This document shows, in pieces, positions 56,400 through 64,000 of a DNA stretch of 64,000 nucleotides. Under the pieces are notes generated by a model. The model ran no database searches and was not told the origin of the DNA. It saw nothing but the letters and a program-made list of their open reading frames with translations. This DNA is from Puffinus mauretanicus (taxonomy: Eukaryota; Chordata; Aves; Procellariiformes; Procellariidae): assembly GCA_023333565.1 (NCBI GenBank), contig JAJKFH010000227.1:2480001-2544000 (forward strand). Direction: 5' to 3'. Position 1 is the stretch's first letter, and every line of letters starts with the position of its first letter. Both the position numbers and the translations under genes were made by a program.

Positions 56400-59300
56400 G
56401 TGGCAAGGTGCTCTCATCTGCCTGTTCTTCTTAACAACCTCCTGCAGCCAACAAAAACATCAGGGGATGATCAGTTTGCATAGCCGAGGGGAAGAGGTGA
56501 ACTGTATCTTCTAGCACATCCTTCACCTGCTTCAGCCCCCGGTCCGGTCGTATGATTGTTGTGTAGGATTGTATCTTCTGACCAGCCAGGAAAAACTTAA
56601 TTTGGGGCTCTGGGCTGCTTATGTTTCTTGGCAACAAACTGGCAGATATCCAGAACCAAGAGACCCCTCTCCAGGTGAAAGACCTGCTGCCAACTTGCTT
56701 ATAATTCTGTGGCATGGATTTGTTGGGGTAGGCATGCAATTTTCTGTGTCAGCCCTTGTGAGTGAGGAAAGCTCGTGGCCTAGTCACGTATTCTGAGCAT
56801 GAATTGTGTTATTCTGCTGTAGGTTCTCTTTTTTTAATATAAAATGGGTTGGCTGAATAATGTGAACAATTTGAGCGTTCGCTATAGAAGTGATGTTTAC
56901 TTAACCTACAGCGACAGACCCAAACTTTATGGGTTTTAATTTTAATACATATTTTACGTAGGTGAGATGGCAATGTTATTAAAAATGAAGAGATTTGTTG
57001 ATATAAAATATAAATACACGTCAGCAGTAAAGCCTCTGAAGTGGCTTTTCCTTCCCCTGGTCTAACACACCCGATGGGGTGAGCCTAAGCAGAACCCACC
57101 GTTCCTGCAGCACGCGCAGGAGCCAGAAGCCAAGGTTGGGAAATTATCCTTAGGGAAAAAAAAAATAATGACTGAGTGTCTTGGTTACCTTTTTCCTTGA
57201 CGTTTGCAATTGCTGTGGGGGATGAGTCAGACTGCGTTTCATCCATAGCGTTGTGTGAACATGGGGTTGTGCAAGTGCTGCAGGAGGTGGAGTCCACCAG
57301 CGCGTGGGAACGGACGCGTGGGGCTGAGCCCCAGCAGCAGCTCGAGGCAGGAGCAGTTTGCAAAGTGGGACGACCGCAGCTCTTGATGAGTTTGGGGCAA
57401 ATGAAAAGGTAACAGGTGGAGGTGGCGTGCAGTAAGAGCTCGCATGGCTCTTTTCCGCCGTGCTTTTTGATTTATGTTCGTCTTTAAACAGACTCTGCGG
57501 AACGCTGGGTTCAGTGCCATATTTTTGAATTGCGTACATCATCCAATAAATAAATCAAGTCCCCATCAACTTTGCCTCTGAGCAACATCCAGCTGCAGTG
57601 AGCAGAAACGCAAACAAGCCGTTGCTGCGTTCTTCAGATCTCCTTCCTTTGCATGCTTTGCGGTTCGCTGGCAAAGCGCACGAGGAGTCGCTCAGCAAAG
57701 GGACATGGAAGGTAATTCCTGAGTCTGCTAGTGGCTCCACGGTGTGACCCTCTTCACTGCAAGTCATGTTACTTTTTGTCTGTGCCCTGTTTTTCTCAAC
57801 ACTTCTCTGTCCTGTTGATTCTGTCTGAGGATAATCCGTGCTCATGCTGGAGGAATGCTTTAGGAGCAAGTCTGGTTGGGGTTTTTAAGGTATGACCCGT
57901 TCGTGGTTCTTCCTGACTTGGGTGGTGATGGAGATTCCCAGCATCTCAGAAAACTGGCTCAGTTGTCAAGACCTTTAAAGGAATTTGAAATACGTGGGGT
58001 GAGGCAGCAAGGCCTGGGAGAGGGAGATGCTGGCTAGACAGCCACAGCCGGCAGCAGCCAGGACGAACTCGTTCTCCCAGCAAAATCGTCACCTTTTCTG
58101 TAGGTTCTTGCAACATTTTAGACTGCTTATGCCAAACTCCTACCGAGTCCCCATGGGACGGATCTGGCACAGGTTGGAGAGTGCAAGTCCTGGTGTTCCC
58201 ACTCCTGTGAGTTGCTGTGATGGCCAGAAGCAGCTAAATTTTGGGATCTGATGAGGTGGTCTGCATCTGAATGGGTTCCTCGTGCACTCTGCCATATCTG
58301 CTTTCCCCATGGTCCTCCAGTACGAGCTGAGCCAGGTGCCACATTGTGCATGATGTGTGCGGGGTGTGAGAGAGCACACAGCCCTTCAAACACCTAGAAA
58401 AGCAACTGGCCCCACCACAAACTTATGCTGAGAATTGGCCCGGAGGTCTCTAGCTGGCAGATTCAGAAAGACTTTCCCACCCGGGAGGAGGAGGAGGAGG
58501 AGGAGGAGTGCCTGGTGAGGGTGCTTTGAAAGGGGCAGAGGCTGTTTCCCCGGCAGGAGCAGGGGCACCACCAGCTCCTGTCAAGGAGGACTGGAGTTTT
58601 TTGTGCTGCTGATAACTGAGTTGGGTTGTAAATAAAAAAAATAAAGAAACTGGGCTCTAAAACTCACTGTCCCGGCTGCGAGGAGGCTCAGCCACCCCGC
58701 GCAGGACGCTGGCTGCTCGTCTGTTAGCACAGCTCAAGGTGAGCCCTGTGTCAGCTCTGCCGAGCATCTGTTGCCGAGAGTAGAGATGCAGTGATGCTGT
58801 TGGCTTTGGAAGGACAGCCGAGTCCTGAGAGTATAAGTGTTCAGTGCGGGGTTGGATTTATCCTCGCCCTACGGTAGGCGAGCGCTGGGTTAGGATTGCA
58901 ACCCTGGGCACGGACGGCAGGGATCGGAGCTGTTTGCAGGCAGCAGAGCCCTGGTAGAAAGCAATCCCGTGTCCGGGGGTGTGTGCTCAGCTCTGCACTG
59001 CTCTGTCCCCATCAGATGGGGAGGTTTTCTTTCTCCTGGTAGCTTCCATGAGATGTCCCTCTGAACGATGCCGCACGTAGGATCCCGTGCTCGGAGCAGG
59101 CAAAGTGAAGTTTTACCAGCTGGCGCTAATTCAGAGCATCAGGGCAGATGTCCTTCCGCACCTGGAGCTTTGGGACTGTTTGGAGGCTGCAGTTCACATC
59201 CAGCCAAAGCGTGTGTTATTTGTACTTCCAAAGAATAAAGGAAGTAAATCAGTTGCCTAGATTTCACTTTTACTGGAATAAAAGCTGAACGTAGCCTCTT

Positions 59301-59630
59301 CCTGTAATTAATATTCCCCCTTCTACCTTCTTTGGATAATCACGCAAAGAATGTTTCGTTTTAAGCATCTCAGTTGCGTTGTGTGCCTGCAATAAATCTT
59401 AGGAGCCCTATGAGCATTCTTGCAAATCTCCGGGGGATTTCTGATTGCCTCCCATCCAAACAGCATCACCACTTGGAAAAATGCCTCGTGGACCTCTGCT
59501 CTGCCCTCGCTAAAAGTCTGGGTGATTACATAGTTACAAGTACCTGCAGGGCATATGATGAATGCCAAGGGTCCTCCAATATTGCAAACGCCCTGATACC
59601 TGATGCTGTTGCGGTCCTGCGTCGAGGGCC
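56400..59630. other. non-coding block, no gene recognised
   Basis: No gene recognised. AT-rich around 56,820-57,010. GC-rich patches follow. A (GGA)8 tract at 58484-58508 is listed separately. Minus-strand frames of up to 167 codons (59323-59826) run into the CpG-rich segment and have no family resemblance. Confidence 0.55.
58484..58508. repeat. (GGA)8 microsatellite
   Basis: About eight GGA trinucleotides in a row, a purine tract on the plus strand able to form triplex or quadruplex-like structures. Confidence 0.9.
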
Positions 59631-59639
59631 TCCCGGCTC

Positions 59640-59970
59640 GTAATTGGGCTATTCCTGGACTCCGACCACGGGATCGCTCTCTGCTTTGTACGTCTTGGCG
59701 GCACCTCGGGGCCTCTCTGCACGACGGACGAGGGCGATCGCAGTGGAGGGGAGCAGGCGGAGGGAAGCGGCTTGTCTCGGTAGGAGCAGAGCCACGAGAG
59801 GCGACAGCGCTCCTGGCTCTCGCCAACCATCAGTGGCTCCGTTTTGGCAGTATCTGAGCATCGTCAGAGGTTTTGGAGCCATTTCCAGTGGCGTGTCCTC
59901 CCTTCATCGGGGCACGCGTTTCCCCCGTTCCTGGGGGATGAAGCGCAGAGGAGCGGGTGCACCAGTTTCA
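59640..59970. promoter_or_regulatory. CpG-rich segment (about 330 bp)
   Basis: About 27 CpGs fall in 330 bases of about 60% G+C, close to the number expected without CpG depletion. It is long enough to count as a small CpG island. No TATA box or clear first exon is visible; frames are open on both strands simply because of the composition. Confidence 0.45.
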
Positions 59971-59974
59971 AAAG

Positions 59975-62320
59975 GCACTTGGAAGTGCAACCAGACAACT
60001 AATGGGTTTTCAAAAACACCTTGCCGCATTGAAACGCATTAATATCTGTCTTCCCCTGGCACGTAGAAAGCATGCGATAGAGCTGAGACCCCAAGCTGGG
60101 GTCCTGGCTGACAGCAGATGACAGCTTTAAATGCACCCTCAGGTCTGTACCTGCTGGTGTTAGGTACACGGAGAGCAGGTCTATCTTCAACCAGTGATGG
60201 TTCGGTGGTCACAGATGATCATCCAGGTATCTTGGAAGAAAGGCAGGAGTCATTTGAAAGTTACAGGAGGATCTTCCACATGCTGGTCCTTCCAGGGATG
60301 CTGTCTTTGAAGAGGATCCCACACTGAATGTTTGATGGCTCTCTGGTCTTTTTAGTAGAGAAATGTTTCCAGGCTGTAACAGCATGGGCAAAAAATGCTA
60401 TAAAACGGCAGTTGTTCTTCTGTATGCTAGCAGTTAAGTACTGTTATCTGTTTTCCAGTATTTTAAATAATAGCAAAGGGAAGGGGAGGAAAGTTATCTT
60501 TCTGGAGGTTCCTTTGATTCTGCTTTAGGCAAGTCCCTGCCTATAAAAATATGGTGACTAAGGGTGCATTCCTCCCCTATCAGCAAGGCTTGGGTGTATC
60601 CTATAAATACATTTGGTCTCTGGGTCTTCTAGATTCATTTTTCCAACCTCACCTTCCTTCCTGGTGTCAGGGTGTACGATGCTGCCTATGCAGGCTTGTA
60701 GCTGATCCGAGGATTTCCCCCCCCCCCGCCCCCCTTCCCCTTTTAAGTTGACTACATTATTCTGTCACCTAGCCTGGTAAAACTTAGCTGACTTTTTAAT
60801 TGAGTGTTGAGTCTTTAGGATGTCAGTTGTGACTAGACTTGCATGTCTCAGCTGTTTCTGGATTGCAGCGATAACTGATTTAAGGGGGGAACTGCCCAGC
60901 TTTCCTAAAGACTCAATTCCTCTGGTATTCTCCAAAAAGCAACGTTGGCCAAATTCTGAAGTCCCCGTTCAGGCAAAAACTTGTATCTTCTCACAGGCAT
61001 CCGGATTTGTTCAGTGGTAGATAAGTAGGTTTGAAATATAGACCTGTCTTGCTCTTCATTTTTCACTGCTGCTCCTCTGGCTCTGAAGCCTCCACGAGAT
61101 GGATCTGTAGAGGATGTGAACCCTGGGGAGAAGGGAAATTACTGTTTGTTTGGTATTTCTGAAGTGGTCCCATTGCTTTTTAGATTCAAGTTTTGTACCA
61201 TCCAGTTTCCCCTTGATGGTTCTGAACAAAGTAGAAAGATAAATTGAGGTCCAAAGTGTTGAGCACCTTGCTGCTGGATGGACCAGGTGATGCAAAATCA
61301 CCAATATAATAGATTTTTTTTTTAGTGACTTCTGTAAGCAAAGGAAAAAAAATATCTTGGGTTAAAACAGATATTTGTTTGAATTAAGGGGTAGAAGATA
61401 GAGCCCTAGCATTTTACACACACACAATCCAAAAGCTGTGTCTTGGAGGGTTGCCCCTTCCAAATATTTAAGTCCTGGAGGGGTTTCCGTAGCCTGGAGA
61501 TGAAGGCCATCAAGCTGTGGGGTCCAGGAGACATTTTTGAGCTCGTTGTTTTTGCAACAAGACAATGTTTGCATGGCACAGATTCAAGCACGGTCCCCCT
61601 TATGTACTGAGAAAGCCTGTGACAAATTAAGGCATCTCCTGCCAGAATTGCCACTGAACCTGTGAGCCTGCGCCTCCAAGCCAGAACTGCACCCGTGACG
61701 GTGACAGAAAGGAGGGGCTCTGCCCGAGGGCTCTTCAGCTGCCCGGGCAGGTTTGCAGCCTACTTGGCGCTTACTTTAAAGCACGGCTTCTCGGAGCAGG
61801 AGGAGGAGAGGATCCTCCTTCCAGGCACCGTATCTGGCTCCCGTTTCACGGTGGCCTCGGGAGGAGGGACCCGGGCAGGACCGGCAGCAGGTCACCCCCT
61901 GCTCTCCCAAACTCTCTGGTTGTCTCTTCTGGGTTTTTTTTTGTCCGTGGTTTAGGAACTGTTTTGTAGTGCCTGAGTATGTGACTGCTTGCATAGCCCC
62001 GTGTACCTGGGTGTTAACGAGTTGGCCAGTCGTTAGAGAGTTATGATGGGATTTTTATTGTAGGAAGGCAGGCTGTAGCCTCCCTAAGCACCCGCCTGCC
62101 TTCAATTACGGGGAGGGAAATCCTGCTGACAAACGCCCTCGGTTGTCCCAGCAGCTTTGCGTGCGGAGAAGCTTGTCCGAAGGACTTGGCTGCTGATAGG
62201 GAATTCAGAGGCTCCCCCGGGGCCGCGGGCTTTACACAACACCCTCCTCCCCCGCCACAGAACGCTTGGCTGGGTTGTAAGGAGGAGCAAATAGTAAAGT
62301 CGGTGAGGAGAAGGGGTTTG
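59975..62320. other. non-coding block, no gene recognised
   Basis: No gene is recognised. A C-run tract (C11, G, then C6) lies at 60717-60734. A short CA tract is near 61418-61427. Open frames are under 100 codons and unassigned. Confidence 0.55.
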
Positions 62321-62329
62321 TGCACACGC

Positions 62330-62830
62330 TGTGGCGTGTCCCTAATCCTGGGTGGCGTTGGGGGGCAGGACGTTACGGAGCGCTACGTCCCATCCAGTCC
62401 ACGTGGACGGATGACGCTGTGCCACGTGGCACCTCCAAACATCCACGCCTGATGTTGTCTTGATCCCGTAGCTTGTACCAGAGGTGCTGCTAGGAGGGAA
62501 CCTCGGAGCCGGGTATCCTCGTCGGTGCGCGAGCACGACCGGGCGGAGCGATGCTGCCCCGTGCCGGCGCGGGGAGCGGAGGCGATGCAGCAACGCGGGG
62601 AGCTCCGGGCAGCTGATCCTGTAAATCAGCCGGTGCTGGGCTCCGCTGCCATGGCCAGCAGCGGGGACACGCGTCCAGGCAGCTGGTCTAGACCTGGCCT
62701 CCTCGCCCCGTCCACCAGGCTACAGCCGGGCTCAGCCCGGTCGCTGCCGCGGGGCCGGCGCTCGGTGGGAGAAGGTGGAAAGTTCTCACGGGGTACCTGG
62801 CAGTCGCTGGAACAACACGTTATATCTCAT
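62330..62830. promoter_or_regulatory. CpG island with paired E-box palindromes
   Basis: From about 62500 to 62790 there are about 33 CpGs at about 70% G+C, near the undepleted expectation; the 130 bases before are also CpG-rich. Two extended CACGTG palindromes lie at its left edge: GTCCACGTGGAC (62397-62408) and GTGCCACGTGGCAC (62419-62432), centres 23 bases apart. Such sites are bound by MYC/USF/TFE-type bHLH dimers. The combination resembles a TATA-less vertebrate promoter. Direction is unknown. Confidence 0.5.
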
Positions 62831-62848
62831 GCAAGCTTTGCTCTTAAG
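62651..62848 (+). other. possible first coding exon in CpG island
   Basis: ATG at 62651 sits in an optimal context (GCTGCCATGG). The frame (starting MASSGDTRPG, rich in serine, arginine and glycine) is open for 71 codons. A donor-like CTTAAG|GTGGAT at 62848/62849 would join in phase 0 to the segment beginning at 62951, after a 102-base intron that starts GT and ends AG. The donor is weak beyond the GT. The peptide has no recognised domain. This is a speculative model. Confidence 0.12.
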
Positions 62849-62950
62849 GTGGATATGTTGTTATGAGGTTAATAGAAAATGTTTGTGGGAGTGCTTGCGG
62901 AAAAAAGGTGATTTAAAAAAAAATCGGCTTTATGCTGCTGCTTCTGTTAG

Positions 62951-63127
62951 ATTTGTTCTGATCTCTCTAACTTCATAGAACACAGTTTAGTGATGGCATA
63001 CGCAGATGACGCTGTGCTGGAGCTAAAAGAAAAAGGGTTTTGCCCAAGGGAAAACTTGGATTTTTCTTCTGGAGAGAACAAAATGCAACAGAGCAAAACC
63101 TGGACAAATTTGTTCCCAAATTTTTGA
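62951..63127 (+). other. short frame with a reverse-transcriptase-like YADD motif
   Basis: An acceptor-like TTATGCTGCTGCTTCTGTTAG precedes the frame. It reads DLSNFIEHSLVMAYADDAVL near its start, then charged sequence, and stops at 63127. The arrangement DL.NFI, about a dozen residues, then [FY]ADD.VL is that of the catalytic region of non-LTR retrotransposon reverse transcriptases (the two aspartates bind metal). Nothing before or after shows the other blocks, so if real it is a small fossil fragment. An AATAAA follows at 63398-63403. Chance is a serious alternative. Confidence 0.22.
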
Positions 63128-63129
63128 TA

Positions 63130-64000
63130 AATGTTTGATATCTTCTGAGGAAATGGATCACTTAAAAGAATTAATCAAAACTTAATTTGTCATCAAAATA
63201 CAGTCCTGACATTTGTTAGGGGGCTTTTGATCAGCTCTCACACCTGACTCGCGTGCATGAGTTAGATTTGCAAACGTACACATCTGTTTGCTTTAACTTG
63301 CAAACCGGTGCCAAGAGATTAGAAGGTACTGCCAGGAAAAACTCAAGTTGACGAATGGGAATTACCCTTCCTAGGATGGCTGTGAATGTTTTTAGGAAAT
63401 AAAATCTCTTGCCGGTCTCTAGCAAGTCATTTGTATTATAGGCAGGATCAGTCAGTCGTCTGCCATTTCATTTTATTTTAGCACACAGCCTCAGATCTGT
63501 GGTCCCCTTGAGCAAGCAAGTGGGAAGTGTCCTGTAGTCGGGAGCTGGACGCGGCGCTGATGTGAGAGCTGACCAAGGAGGAGATTGCAGCTTTCCATCA
63601 CGTGTCTCAGAGCGTCCATGCTATGTGTGGCAGTGCTTAATTACAGCTTCTTAATTTGTTCTATCCTCCCCCAGTGCCACCTTCAGGTGACGGAATTTGA
63701 CCCAGCTGCCGTGGCTCATCGTGTCCATCCCCTGGCGAGGCGATAGGGACAAAGGTGCCAAGGGTGGTGACTCCGGACAGTGCTGCGTGGAAAGGGCAAG
63801 CAAAGCCTGGAGGATGTACCCTCGCAGTCCACAGCGAAGTCGCGGAGGGCCCAGGGAGCGCGGCACAGGCAAGGACACGGGGTTCCCACCCACCCCTGTC
63901 CTCACATGAGTGGCTGATGCTGTTGACTTTCAAGGGTCTGCTTCTCCCTTCTTTTACCTTGCTCCCCTCCCGCTTCGCAGCGGATGAGTTGCCTGTCCGC
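63130..64000. other. non-coding end block
   Basis: AT-rich to about 63,480, with an AATAAA at 63398-63403 followed by T/G-rich sequence, compatible with a polyadenylation site on the plus strand. From 63,500 the composition is mixed. No gene is recognised up to the window end. Confidence 0.5.

Noticed and set aside
1..64000. A prokaryotic operon, CRISPR array, phage or plasmid module
   Set aside because: No runs of adjacent long frames, ribosome binding sites or regularly spaced repeats. Homopolymers over 25 bases, microsatellites and CpG-poor DNA are vertebrate-like.
1..64000. CR1 LINE 3' ends, which would clinch a bird source
   Set aside because: I looked for the conserved tail words (AGAATGG, TTGGAAGGGACC, ATTCTGTG repeats) on both strands and found none convincing.
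1..64000. Every other open frame above 60 codons as a gene
   Set aside because: They overlap each other on both strands, many begin at TTG or GTG rather than ATG, and none shows a known domain. Lengths mostly fit chance at the local composition.
1..64000. tRNA, rRNA, snRNA or known microRNA genes
   Set aside because: I looked by eye for conserved promoter boxes, rRNA cores and common microRNA mature sequences and found none; a covariance-model search would be needed to exclude diverged ones.

Overview
This 64 kb window reads as nuclear DNA of a vertebrate and is almost entirely non-coding. I recognise no complete gene, RNA gene, operon, CRISPR array or young mobile element. Open frames on both strands are short (longest 236 codons), use ordinary chance-like composition, and match no protein family I know. 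The most likely source is a sauropsid, probably a bird. Three things point there: several decayed copies of old amniote interspersed repeats (the family with a GTGTAAATC start, a palindromic middle and a GAATTTGGCC or ATCTGGCCC end); A/C-rich tracts such as ACCCCAAAACC that I associate with bird genomes; and low repeat density. No CR1 3' end was seen, so the bird assignment is an inference.

Layout. Positions 1-16,500 are fairly AT-rich, with simple tracts, a 20-bp tandem repeat, one MIR-like fragment, one old palindromic repeat and AT-rich blocks that could be conserved regulatory DNA. Positions 16,600-22,000 are more GC-rich and hold a dense E-box/alternating purine-pyrimidine cluster and the longest open frame. 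Positions 22,000-29,600 are mixed, with a 26-A run, a candidate exon and a 16-bp perfect palindrome. Positions 29,700-34,000 are AT-rich, with an unusually long open frame for that composition and a pair of overlapping hairpins. Positions 34,000-43,200 contain three short CpG-rich clusters and a G-run/T-run tract. Positions 43,200-56,000 hold a 29-A run, two adjacent old repeats and a pair of long antisense-overlapping frames. Positions 56,000-64,000 hold a well-formed candidate microexon, two CpG-rich segments (the second with two extended CACGTG palindromes) and a short reverse-transcriptase-like reading frame.

How parts may work together. The best hint of a gene is around 62.3-63.4 kb: a CpG island with paired E-box palindromes, an ATG in an optimal context, a possible second exon and an AATAAA. 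This is only a hypothesis. Elsewhere a handful of splice-site-bounded open segments (7701-7841, 15937-16080, 23260-23316, 26692-26765, 56350-56381) are candidates for exons of a large gene whose body extends beyond the window, but perfect donor 8-mers occur here at about the chance rate, so most or all may be false.
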